This document shows, in pieces, positions 1-6,238 of a DNA stretch of 8,966 nt (its first letter is position 1; each line of letters begins with the position of its first letter). The position numbers were made by a program, and so were the translations under genes. The notes under the pieces were generated by a model that saw nothing but the letters and a program-made list of their open reading frames with translations, searched no databases and was not told the DNA's origin. This stretch comes from Ruminococcus sp. UBA1366 (GTDB lineage: Bacteria; Bacillota; Clostridia; Oscillospirales; Ruminococcaceae), in NCBI GenBank assembly GCA_002306005.1, contig DBRO01000055.1:260-9225 (forward strand), read 5' to 3'.

Positions 1-263
1 GAATACCCGATAATTGCCGGAAAAACGCCAAAACAAACCATGTCGCAGAGCGAATCAATTTGAATACCAAACAGCTTTTCGTGATCGGTACGGTTTTTCA
101 TGGAACGCGCTATCTTTCCATCGAACAAATCACAAATTCCAGAAATAAGCAGACAGAGAAACGCGATGGAATAATGCCGTTCCATTACCTGCGTAATGCC
201 GAACACCGAGGATGCCAGTCCGATATAGGTGAGCACTACCGAATAATTATAAAAACCAATCAT
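1..263 (-). CDS. pssA: CDP-alcohol phosphatidyltransferase, PssA-type (partial, 3' end outside window)
   Basis: Membrane enzyme that transfers a phosphatidyl group from CDP-diacylglycerol to an alcohol, probably serine, in phospholipid synthesis. The first 87 residues are visible. They contain the family signature: D45-x2-D48-G49-x2-A52-R53, then G66-x3-D70-x3-D74, where the aspartates bind metal and CDP. The stretch after it (CDMVCFGVFPA) resembles the 'ADMVSFGVAPA' region of phosphatidylserine synthases. Hydrophobic helices lie around residues 8-24 and 33-46. The gap between AR and the next G is 12 residues, longer than the usual 8 or so, which I believe is seen in clostridial relatives. 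The ATG at 263 is supported by a GGAGG five or six nt upstream. It follows the MraY-like gene by 24 nt on the same strand, so the two are probably co-transcribed. The serine specificity is inferred; the family assignment is firm. Confidence 0.85.
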   Translation of the reverse strand, partial: MIGFYNYSVVLTYIGLASSVFGITQVMERHYSIAFLCLLISGICDLFDGKIARSMKNRTDHEKLFGIQIDSLCDMVCFGVFPAIIGY

Positions 264-287
264 TTTTTCCTCCGTATGTTGAACTTA

Positions 288-1253
288 CTATGCCAGATAG
301 CCCAGCAGCACGGCGGAAATCAATGCCTGCACAATGGCAAAGCGGAAAACCACCTGTGTGTCGGACCAGCCTTTGTTTTTTCTTGCGTGGTCGTGAATGG
401 GGGTGCGGATGTTCTTCATGAAGTTTTTCAGCCGCAGGTAGCGAATGGCGGAAAGCTTGACTAAACCCAGTCCGCCGTCCACAATGAAAACAAACGAGGT
501 GAGCAGGAACAGCACCGGCGCACCGGTTTTCAGCGCGGCGGCGGCAAGCATAACCCCCAGCGCGCGTGAACCCGCATCGCCCATTAAAAGCCGGCTGGGC
601 GAGGCATTAAACCACAGGTATGCAATAACACAGAAAACCAGAATCAATAACAGCACCAAAAAGCGCTTGTCGCCGCCAAAAATCCCAATCAGTGCTACGG
701 CGGTAAGCAGGGAAATGACAGAAAGCGTACCGCAAAGACCGTCCACACCATCCGTGCAGTTGGTGACGTTAATACTTGCCCAAACAAGAACGGCGCCCAG
801 TATCACAAATAAAACAGGGTGCAGGGTGACGGAAATTCCCGCCAGTGCCAGCCGGATTTCCGAGGAATTATAGTAGTAAAACACGCCGGACAGGCCAAAA
901 GAAAGCACAAGGTCAATCAAGCCTTTTTTCAGTTCGCCCCACGGCTTTTCGGCGGCATCATCCAGATAGCCGCTGAGCATAGCTAGAAACGCCAGTGCCA
1001 AATAACAAATTAGTTCCAGATTGAGCTTGACCGTAAGTGCGGCGGTGAGGATATAAACCGAAATGAAAATCAGTCCCGCACCGCGTGGTTTCCCCTCCGA
1101 CAGCGCGCCGTTTACGGCAAATTTCCTGCCCTGATCACGCGGGAGGATTTTTCTGCCGGCGACCAGCGCAGCAAACGTGAAGAAAAACGCCGCCAGGATT
1201 GCGACAGGAAATAGAATGCGGTTTTCCGCACCGCCCGTGAGAAGCTCCAGCAT
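288..1253 (-). CDS. mraY: MraY-like phospho-N-acetylmuramoyl-pentapeptide transferase
   Basis: Integral membrane protein of the polyprenyl-phosphate N-acetylhexosamine-1-phosphate transferase superfamily. MraY moves phospho-MurNAc-pentapeptide from UDP to undecaprenyl phosphate, making lipid I for peptidoglycan. About ten hydrophobic helices are visible. In order: a GKPRGAG motif (about residue 55), GYLDD with the paired aspartates (98-99), NCTDGVDGL (165-173), NASPSRLLMGDAGSRALG with the catalytic-type Asp226, and PIHDHARKNKGWSDTQVVFRF (285-305). The last block matches the MraY 'PIHHH...GWSETxVVxRF' loop but reads H-D-H instead of H-H-H. Length (321 aa) is typical. An ATG at 1259 is also in frame, but it sits only 2 nt after the AAAGGA ribosome site while 1253 sits 8 nt after it, so 1253 is preferred. 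No other cell-wall cluster genes are adjacent, so this could be the sole MraY, relocated, or a paralog with a different substrate (WecA/TagO-like). Confidence 0.8.
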   Translation of the reverse strand: MLELLTGGAENRILFPVAILAAFFFTFAALVAGRKILPRDQGRKFAVNGALSEGKPRGAGLIFISVYILTAALTVKLNLELICYLALAFLAMLSGYLDDAAEKPWGELKKGLIDLVLSFGLSGVFYYYNSSEIRLALAGISVTLHPVLFVILGAVLVWASINVTNCTDGVDGLCGTLSVISLLTAVALIGIFGGDKRFLVLLLILVFCVIAYLWFNASPSRLLMGDAGSRALGVMLAAAALKTGAPVLFLLTSFVFIVDGGLGLVKLSAIRYLRLKNFMKNIRTPIHDHARKNKGWSDTQVVFRFAIVQALISAVLLGYLA

Positions 1254-1305
1254 TGACATCGTCCTTTATCAAAAAAATTACACGCATACTTGCATATCCT
1301 TTTCT

Positions 1306-1334
1306 ATTATACAGCAGTTGAGGCAGAATTTCAA
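1306..1334 (-). promoter_or_regulatory. Sigma-A-type promoter for the mraY-like/pssA operon
   Basis: Read on the minus strand, TTGAAA (1329-1334) and a perfect TATAAT (1306-1311) are separated by exactly 17 nt. The expected transcript start is near 1299, giving a leader of roughly 45 nt before the ATG at 1253. Confidence 0.8.
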
Positions 1335-1443
1335 CCGCGTATGCGAATTTTCCGCCGGCAACAGCAAGAAATTTTCTTCCTGCTCTATACTATTGTATAA
1401 TGCTACGGGATATCCCTTGTCGGAAAAATTCTATGGATTCTTC

Positions 1444-1472
1444 TTGCGGCAGAAAAAAAATCATGTTATAAT
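1444..1472 (+). promoter_or_regulatory. Extended -10 promoter for the VanY-type peptidase gene
   Basis: TTGCGG (1444-1449) and TATAAT (1467-1472) are separated by 17 nt, and the -10 is preceded by TG plus one base (extended -10, 1464-1472). The -10 lies in an imperfect 18-nt palindrome (1464-1481) in which 8 of 9 base pairs match. The expected start is near 1479, about 155 nt before the ATG at 1634. Confidence 0.65.
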
Positions 1473-1633
1473 ATTATTACACGTTTGCATGGAATGCGAG
1501 ATTTTTTGGCGGACGGAACGTTCTTTTGATGCTCTGTCACAACGAAAATTTAAGTTTGCGATGATTTATCACGTAATAAGCATAAGCTAACTTGCCCAAT
1601 CCAGGGGGATTTGGCTTTCAAACGAAAACCAAA

Positions 1634-2599
1634 ATGGAGGAACCCGTTGCGTACGGGAAAAAACGAATGAGACAATTCACCAAAGCGGAAGCCCGCAGAA
1701 ACCGAATCGTTCTTTTTGCGATACTGGCAATCCTTGTGATTGCGGTTGTTTTTGTTGTGTCCTTGGGCAGGCAAACGGACAAAGCAAAGAAGAAGCCCGC
1801 ACAGACACAAGTTACCAGCCAAGACACCGATGATTTGCCGGAAATTGCTTTGCGCGTGGGGCAAGAACTGACATTGGATGAAGAGATTTATGGAAATTCA
1901 GAATGGGAAAGTTCCGATGAGAATATTGTGGTTGTGGGCAGTGCCGGTAAAATGATCGGGCTTGCAGTGGGAAACTGTGAGATTTCCACGGAAAGCAACG
2001 GAATAACCAAAACAGTGCCGGTGACTGTGGTTTCTGGTTATATGACGCCCGAGGGAGGCGAACCGCAGATCCGTGTGGTGGACGGCGTAACGTATGTGAA
2101 CGGCATTCTCATTGTAAACAAAACGTACTCTTTGCCGGAGGACTATAATTACGGCGCGGATGAGGAGGCGCTTGCGGCGCTGTATGATATGTTCGATGCG
2201 GCGGAGGAGGATGGCATAGAACTGTTTATTGCTTCCGGATTCCGTTCCTATGAAGATCAGAAGGTCTTGTATGAAAAATATGAGGAGGAAAGCGGCAAGG
2301 AAGCAGCAGACACATATTCTGCCCGGGCAGGATATTCCGAGCACCAATCCGGACTGGCGTTTGATGTGAATGATCCCAGTGATGCATTTAACGATACGTC
2401 CGAGGCACAATGGCTGGCAGAACATTGCGCGGAATTCGGGTTTATTATCCGTTTTCCAAAAGGAAAGGAAAGTGAAACGGGCTATCAGTATGAAAGCTGG
2501 CACGTCCGGTATCTTGGGGTGGAAGCCGCGAAAGAAGTCACGGAAAGCGGGAAAAGTTTGGAGGCATTTTTGGGAATTACTTCAGAATATCAGGATTGA
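1634..2599 (+). CDS. Membrane-anchored M15B (VanY/LdcB-type) peptidoglycan carboxypeptidase with Ig-like domain
   Basis: Zinc peptidase that trims the terminal D-amino acid from peptidoglycan stem peptides, acting outside the membrane. With the ATG at 1634 (321 aa): a basic cytoplasmic N-terminus, one membrane helix (about 25-44) after RRNR, a Lys-rich stalk, a BIG2-like Ig domain (about 69-133, with WESSDENIVVV and VTVV), then the VanY domain (about 142-315). Visible active-site motifs are SGFRSYEDQ (Arg204), SEHQSGLAFD (His237 and Asp244, zinc ligands) and ESWHVRYLG (His290, third ligand). All key residues are present, so an active enzyme is expected. Whether it acts as a D,D- or L,D-carboxypeptidase cannot be told from sequence. 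No vanR/S/H/A/X genes are near, so a resistance role is unlikely. The start is unsettled: TTG 1592, ATG 1634 and ATG 1667 are all in frame and none has a well-placed ribosome site. Confidence 0.88.
   Translation: MEEPVAYGKKRMRQFTKAEARRNRIVLFAILAILVIAVVFVVSLGRQTDKAKKKPAQTQVTSQDTDDLPEIALRVGQELTLDEEIYGNSEWESSDENIVVVGSAGKMIGLAVGNCEISTESNGITKTVPVTVVSGYMTPEGGEPQIRVVDGVTYVNGILIVNKTYSLPEDYNYGADEEALAALYDMFDAAEEDGIELFIASGFRSYEDQKVLYEKYEEESGKEAADTYSARAGYSEHQSGLAFDVNDPSDAFNDTSEAQWLAEHCAEFGFIIRFPKGKESETGYQYESWHVRYLGVEAAKEVTESGKSLEAFLGITSEYQD
1636..1640 (+). promoter_or_regulatory. Shine-Dalgarno GGAGG not in register with the main reading frame
   Basis: The only strong GGAGG near the start of the VanY-type gene lies inside its possible ATG at 1634. 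It is 6 nt before a TTG (1647) in another frame. That TTG opens a seven-codon frame ending in TGA at 1668-1670, which overlaps the in-frame ATG at 1667 as ATGA. This arrangement would fit translational coupling into ATG 1667. Confidence 0.4.
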
Positions 2600-2674
2600 T
2601 GCTTGAATTCTCAGGTTTTCATGTTTTGTTAATGAATTGTAATGGAATCTTGTTCAATTTGATACGAATTACCC

Positions 2675-2703
2675 TTGACATTCCCGGCGAAATTTTGTAA
2701 CAT
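2675..2703 (+). promoter_or_regulatory. Sigma-A-type promoter for the transglutaminase-like lipoprotein gene
   Basis: A perfect TTGACA (2675-2680) is followed after 17 nt by TAACAT (2698-2703). The expected start is near 2710, giving an 80-nt leader that ends in GGGAGG (2779-2784), five nt before the ATG at 2790. There is no clear terminator between this promoter and the upstream gene, so some read-through is possible. Confidence 0.75.
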
Positions 2704-2789
2704 ATGTATAGGGAATGTAGAATATCCTTCGGGGAAAGAGAAAAAGAACCCGATTTTGTGTCAATCAAAAGATCCTTTGGGAGGCTATT

Positions 2790-4331
2790 ATGAACAAGAT
2801 GGGAAGCAATGTTGAACAGTTGCCCGTGCGGCGCGGCGTTTTTCCTCACGTAAGATTTGCGTGGATGAAGAGAATTGCAGCGGCATTGACAGCTGTTGTT
2901 TTGGTTTTGGGATCCGTTTCTTGCGGCGCGCAGGAGGATTCCGTACCGGAGCAAACGACCACTGCGGTGGGAACAACGGTACCGCAAAGCAGTATCACGA
3001 CGGGAACCACCACACCGGATTCCGGTGCGGATTCGGTAACGACAACCAGCAAAACGACGGAGGGGTCAACAACCAAGGATACAGGAAGTACAACCGAACA
3101 GAACACGACACAAAAGCAGGATACAACCGCTGCAACCAAACCGACGGTTACAGAAAAGCCAAAGACGTCGACTTCGACGGCAAAAACCATAAAAACTACA
3201 AAGTCGACCAAGACAACGACCAAACAAACCACCGCAGCCACAACAAATGCACCACAAGAACCGGTTGTTTTCAGTTATAAAGATAATCCCGCGTTGATGG
3301 TGCAACGGCTGAGTTCAAGCTACCGGACGGTGTACCAGAAAATCAAAGCCGGATTTGATGCGCATTCCACCGAAATTGCAATTCCGGACGGATTGATTAA
3401 AAGCGAGGATATGAGCGAATTCATCCAGATGCTGTTGGTGATTGAATACGGGTATAGTTTTGTCGGCGATGATTTTTCTATGACGGTTTCTTCCGGCGGA
3501 TGGGTGACCAAGCTGAAACCAAACTATACGATGACCAAAGCTCAGCAAACAAAAGCGGAAAATGCATTGGATAAACGAGTTGCGGAAATTGTCGCAAACG
3601 TGTCGGAGTATGCGGATGATTACGAACGGCTGCTGTATATTCATGATGAGATTGTAACCAACTGTACCTATCAAGACGGCAGTGCGCAGGCGTATTCCGC
3701 GTATGGCTGCTTGGTGGAAGGCAAAGCGGTTTGCCAAGGATATGCTACGGCGTTTTTCCGGTTGTGCAGCGAGATGGGCATTGAATGCATGCCGATCTTT
3801 GGCAAAGACAACAGTTCCGGCGGCGGTGGAACGTCCCATATGTGGAATAAAGTAAAGTTGGGCGGAAGTTGGTACAACGTGGATATTACCTGGGATGATC
3901 CGACTTTTTCCAGCGAAATTGCCGATTATGTTCGTTATGATTTCTTTTGCGTGACGGATGCAATTATGCTCAAAGAGCATACGGTTACTGATTCAAGCTT
4001 TTATAGTTATCCAACTTCTAAGTCGACAAAATATGACTACTTCGATTATTACGGCTATGTTGCGGATAACATCAGCGATGCGGAAAGTATCATTTTAAAG
4101 CAGCTGAAAAGTGCGGCGAAAACAGGCGAAAAATATATCCGGTTGCGCTGCAGTTCAGAAAGTGCGTTCTATGCGGTGAAACAGGATTTGTTCGGTGGCG
4201 GTGGAAGTGCGAAAATTTTCGATGTGCTGGAGAAAGGACAGAGTCAGTACGGCGGAAGTTATTCTACTAAGACCTACACCAATTCGGATTCGGATGTTTA
4301 TTATACCATTACCTTAACACTGAAGTATTAA
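2790..4331 (+). CDS. Probable lipoprotein with Thr-rich linker and transglutaminase-like (cysteine protease fold) domain
   Basis: Exported protein of 513 aa. A 25-residue N-terminal extension precedes a hydrophobic segment (about 29-44) ending in GSVSC, a lenient lipobox that would place lipid on Cys45. Residues 56-156 are a low-complexity spacer of Thr, Ser, Lys and Gln. The folded part (about 160-510) contains a transglutaminase-like core with the triad in the usual order: Cys315 in GKAVCQGYA, His350 in SHMWNKV and Asp365 in NVDITWDDP. In bacteria such domains act as proteases, peptide ligases or hydrolases, often on cell-wall peptides or surface proteins; the substrate here is unknown. The C-terminal 120 residues (Tyr-rich, then a beta-like tail) are not recognised. 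The start is fixed by GGGAGG five nt upstream. Its own promoter and a downstream hairpin terminator make it a single-gene unit. Confidence 0.85.
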   Translation: MNKMGSNVEQLPVRRGVFPHVRFAWMKRIAAALTAVVLVLGSVSCGAQEDSVPEQTTTAVGTTVPQSSITTGTTTPDSGADSVTTTSKTTEGSTTKDTGSTTEQNTTQKQDTTAATKPTVTEKPKTSTSTAKTIKTTKSTKTTTKQTTAATTNAPQEPVVFSYKDNPALMVQRLSSSYRTVYQKIKAGFDAHSTEIAIPDGLIKSEDMSEFIQMLLVIEYGYSFVGDDFSMTVSSGGWVTKLKPNYTMTKAQQTKAENALDKRVAEIVANVSEYADDYERLLYIHDEIVTNCTYQDGSAQAYSAYGCLVEGKAVCQGYATAFFRLCSEMGIECMPIFGKDNSSGGGGTSHMWNKVKLGGSWYNVDITWDDPTFSSEIADYVRYDFFCVTDAIMLKEHTVTDSSFYSYPTSKSTKYDYFDYYGYVADNISDAESIILKQLKSAAKTGEKYIRLRCSSESAFYAVKQDLFGGGGSAKIFDVLEKGQSQYGGSYSTKTYTNSDSDVYYTITLTLKY

Positions 4332-4339
4332 ACACGATG

Positions 4340-4370
4340 AAAGCACCGGTGGGGGAACCGCCGGTGCTTT
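4340..4370 (+). terminator. Rho-independent terminator after the transglutaminase-like gene
   Basis: Starting 9 nt after the stop codon, a 13-bp stem (4340-4352 with 4358-4370, one G-T pair) closes a GGGAA loop. The stem runs from an A-rich foot to a T-rich foot ending in TTTT at 4368-4371. The T tract is short, so termination may be incomplete. That matters because no separate promoter for rmuC is obvious. Confidence 0.75.
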
Positions 4371-4380
4371 TCATGAAAGA

Positions 4381-4385
4381 AAGGA
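4381..4385 (+). promoter_or_regulatory. Ribosome binding site deciding the rmuC start
   Basis: AAGGA lies 9 nt before the ATG at 4395 but only 3 nt before an in-frame TTG at 4389, so ATG 4395 is the better start. Confidence 0.65.
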
Positions 4386-4394
4386 TGATTGAAA

Positions 4395-5756
4395 ATGGAC
4401 GGAATTCAATATTTGATTCTGCTGGCGGTGGTGTTGGCGGCGGCGGGAATCATTGCCGGTATTTTGCACACACTTTCGGTAAAACTCAATGCTTTGCAGG
4501 AAAACGACGATGCAAAAGCATTGTCCGAACAGCTCACACGCGGTCAAACCGATACCCGCCGCGAATTAAACGAAACGGTTCAGAATTCGGTTAAAAATCT
4601 GGGGGAAATGGTTTCGCAAAACCAAAAGGATTTTTCAGCCGCGCAGAATGAAAAACTGAGCGCGCTTTCGCAAAACCTAACACAAAAGCAGCAGGATACC
4701 AAAGAAGAAGTCGCGCGGCAACTGGCGGCGTTTGAAAAACGTTTTCAGACTTTTGAACTGACCAATGAACAAAAGCTGGATGGCATTCGGTCTACAGTTT
4801 CCAAGCGTTTGTCGGAAATTCAGGAGGAAAACGCGAAAAAGCTGGAAGAAATCCGTGGCACAGTGGATGAGAAACTCCAGAAAACGTTGGAAGACCGTAT
4901 GACGCAGGCGTTTAAGCGCGTAAGCGACCAGCTGGAGAGCGTATATAAAGGGTTGGGCGAAATGCGGGAGCTTGCGGTTGGTGTAGGCGATTTGAAAAAA
5001 GTACTGAGCAATGTGAAAACCCGCGGGATTTTGGGTGAAATCCAGCTGGGGGCAATTCTTTCGGAGGTGCTTTCGCCCGAACAGTACGAGGAAAACTGTG
5101 CGGTGCGCCCCGGTTCTGCCAATCGCGTGGAATTTGCCATAAAACTGCCGGGGGACGGCGAACAGTGCGTGTATTTGCCGATCGATTCAAAATTTCCCGG
5201 GGATACCTACGCGCATTTGCAGGATGCGTACGAAACAGCAAATAAAGATTTGATTCAGGCGGAACTTACTTCGCTGAAACAAAAAATCCGGCTGGAAGCA
5301 AAGGATATTTCCACAAAGTACATTGAGCCACCCTATACTACGGCGTATGCCATACTGTTTTTGCCCTTTGAGGGACTGTACGCGGAGGTTGTGAACCGCG
5401 GTTTGCTGGAAGAACTACAACGTGATTTTAAAGTCGTAATTGCAGGGCCCAGCACCATGGCGGCACTGCTCAATTCTCTGCAAATGGGATTCCGGACACT
5501 TGCCTTGCAAAAACGCAGCAACGAAGTTTGGAAACTGCTGGGCGCGGTGCGTACGGAATTCGATAAGTTTGAGGGGATTCTTGCCGGCGCGCAGAAAAAG
5601 CTCACACAGGTGAATGACGATTTGGATAAGCTGGTGGGGGTTCGCACACGCGCAATTAACCGCCGGCTCAAGGATGTGGAGCGGTTGGATTCCGCCAGCA
5701 CGGAAAAACTCCTCAGTGAGGAGGAATCCACACCGGAGGAGTTGCCGCTACTGTAA
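4395..5756 (+). CDS. rmuC: DNA recombination protein RmuC
   Basis: RmuC-family protein (453 aa), linked in E. coli to limiting rearrangements at inverted repeats; it has a predicted nuclease-like fold, but its biochemical activity is poorly defined. Residues 3-26 form a membrane helix. A long charged coiled coil follows (about 28-190), then the conserved RmuC domain (about 195-425). Recognisable family blocks are KTRGILGEIQLG (208-219), the VEFAIKLPG strand and YLPIDSKFPGDTY (260-272, with the core Asp and Lys), YIEPPYTTAYAILFLPFEGLYAEV and VVIAGPSTMAALLNSLQMGFRTL. The last 25 residues are an acidic, nonconserved tail. Residues 124-167 contain two copies of a 22-residue unit, as expected for an elongated coiled coil. 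It lies just after a terminator and meets the next gene tail to tail with 9 nt between stop codons. Confidence 0.95.
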   Translation: MDGIQYLILLAVVLAAAGIIAGILHTLSVKLNALQENDDAKALSEQLTRGQTDTRRELNETVQNSVKNLGEMVSQNQKDFSAAQNEKLSALSQNLTQKQQDTKEEVARQLAAFEKRFQTFELTNEQKLDGIRSTVSKRLSEIQEENAKKLEEIRGTVDEKLQKTLEDRMTQAFKRVSDQLESVYKGLGEMRELAVGVGDLKKVLSNVKTRGILGEIQLGAILSEVLSPEQYEENCAVRPGSANRVEFAIKLPGDGEQCVYLPIDSKFPGDTYAHLQDAYETANKDLIQAELTSLKQKIRLEAKDISTKYIEPPYTTAYAILFLPFEGLYAEVVNRGLLEELQRDFKVVIAGPSTMAALLNSLQMGFRTLALQKRSNEVWKLLGAVRTEFDKFEGILAGAQKKLTQVNDDLDKLVGVRTRAINRRLKDVERLDSASTEKLLSEEESTPEELPLL

Positions 5757-5765
5757 TTATTTGCG

Positions 5766-6059
5766 TTAGTTTTCCGGGGAAACTGTGGGCAGGCTGCTGA
5801 GGTTGTTTTGATTGCTGCCATCCGGTATGGCTTTTAGGTACTCGGTCGCACCGCGGTGCGCGATTCCTACGCCGATAATGCCGCCCTGCCTTGCCAGCTG
5901 CACAGCTTGTGCTTTTTCAACAAAACGATTGTCTGAAAGCCGGTACCCGGTTACCTTGCCGCCGGATTTCACCAAGCCGGTAATGGACTTTGCGTCCGGT
6001 GTTGGGGTGGGAATGGCGTCCAGTGTGTTTTGTGCTAAAAGATTTTGCATGGATTCCAT
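5766..6059 (-). CDS. Small DUF3892-type protein
   Basis: A 97-residue soluble protein with no signal peptide or membrane helix. After a flexible, Pro-rich N-terminus (1-22), residues about 25-92 match the DUF3892 pattern as I remember it: SITGLVKSGGKVTGYRLSD, then a short helix (FVEKAQAVQLARQGG), IIGVGIAHRGATEYLKAIPDG and NNLSSLP. The function of this family is not known to me. The start ATG at 6059 follows AAGGAG by about 8 nt. The frame stays open upstream to 6227, but that part overlaps a terminator and has a strong K/N-rich bias, so I excluded it. The gene is convergent with rmuC and lies downstream of the cyclase terminator, so it is probably transcribed alone. Confidence 0.8.
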   Translation of the reverse strand: MESMQNLLAQNTLDAIPTPTPDAKSITGLVKSGGKVTGYRLSDNRFVEKAQAVQLARQGGIIGVGIAHRGATEYLKAIPDGSNQNNLSSLPTVSPEN

Positions 6060-6093
6060 ACGTGTTGCTCCTTGTTTTTTAGGATTTATCCTT

Positions 6094-6099
6094 ATTATA
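6094..6099 (-). promoter_or_regulatory. Possible -10 element for the DUF3892-type gene
   Basis: A perfect TATAAT on the minus strand, 35 nt before the start codon and downstream of the cyclase terminator. At 16-18 nt spacing there is no good -35 hexamer, so this is tentative. Confidence 0.4.
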
Positions 6100-6146
6100 T
6101 TCACTTTTTTCCGCGTTATCCTCAGCTTTTTAAATAACATGGAACA

Positions 6147-6176
6147 AAAAACAAGCCCGTGAAAAGGCTTGTTTTT
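6147..6176 (-). terminator. Rho-independent terminator for the diguanylate cyclase gene
   Basis: An 11-bp perfect stem (6147-6157 with 6166-6176, core CAAGCC/GGCTTG) closes an 8-nt loop. It is flanked by A tracts on one side and T tracts on the other, so it would work on either strand. On the minus strand it lies about 60 nt after the cyclase stop codon and is followed by a T-rich stretch. Confidence 0.85.
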
Positions 6177-6238
6177 GTTTTTGAGAAGCTTTTTTGTCAA
6201 GGGGAAAGTTTCCACATCGCCTACCAAAGGGATGCTGT

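Larger units (their letters stand above)
1254..1633. other. Gene-free divergent intergenic region
   Basis: About 380 nt between two divergently transcribed genes. It holds the minus-strand promoter at 1306-1334 and a plus-strand promoter at 1444-1472. A further TATAAT at 1396-1401 (plus) has no convincing -35 partner; it overlaps a small palindrome, TATAC-TATT-GTATA (1386-1399). The plus-strand leader from about 1479 to the coding start is long (over 150 nt). I found no riboswitch consensus, terminator hairpin or credible small gene in it. Confidence 0.6.

Noticed and set aside
1177..1590. Open frame of 137 codons on the plus strand over the divergent intergenic region
   Set aside because: It begins inside the mraY-like gene in antisense, crosses two promoters, has no ribosome site and shows low-quality composition.
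1260..1591. c-di-GMP (GEMM) or other riboswitch in the leader regions
   Set aside because: No recognisable consensus core was found in any of the leaders, despite the cyclase gene nearby.
1634..2599. Vancomycin-resistance vanY as part of a van cluster
   Set aside because: The domain is VanY-type, but no vanR, vanS, vanH, ligase or vanX gene is present. A housekeeping peptidoglycan carboxypeptidase is more likely.
2829..2850. Twin-arginine (Tat) export motif in the transglutaminase-like protein
   Set aside because: The RRGVF sequence does not fit S/T-RR-x-FLK and is too far from the hydrophobic segment.
2846..3241. Long Val-rich open frame on the minus strand
   Set aside because: It is the antisense of the Thr-rich linker (Thr codons ACN read as NGT on the other strand) and has no ribosome site or domain.
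5768..5786. Hairpin AGTTTTCC/GGGGAAACT as a terminator between rmuC and the DUF3892-type gene
   Set aside because: Only about six pairs can form with a usable loop, no T tract follows, and it lies in the 3' coding end of the minus-strand gene.
6060..6227. N-terminal extension of the DUF3892-type gene in the same frame
   Set aside because: It would run through the cyclase terminator and the -10 candidate. A good ribosome site supports the ATG at 6059 instead.
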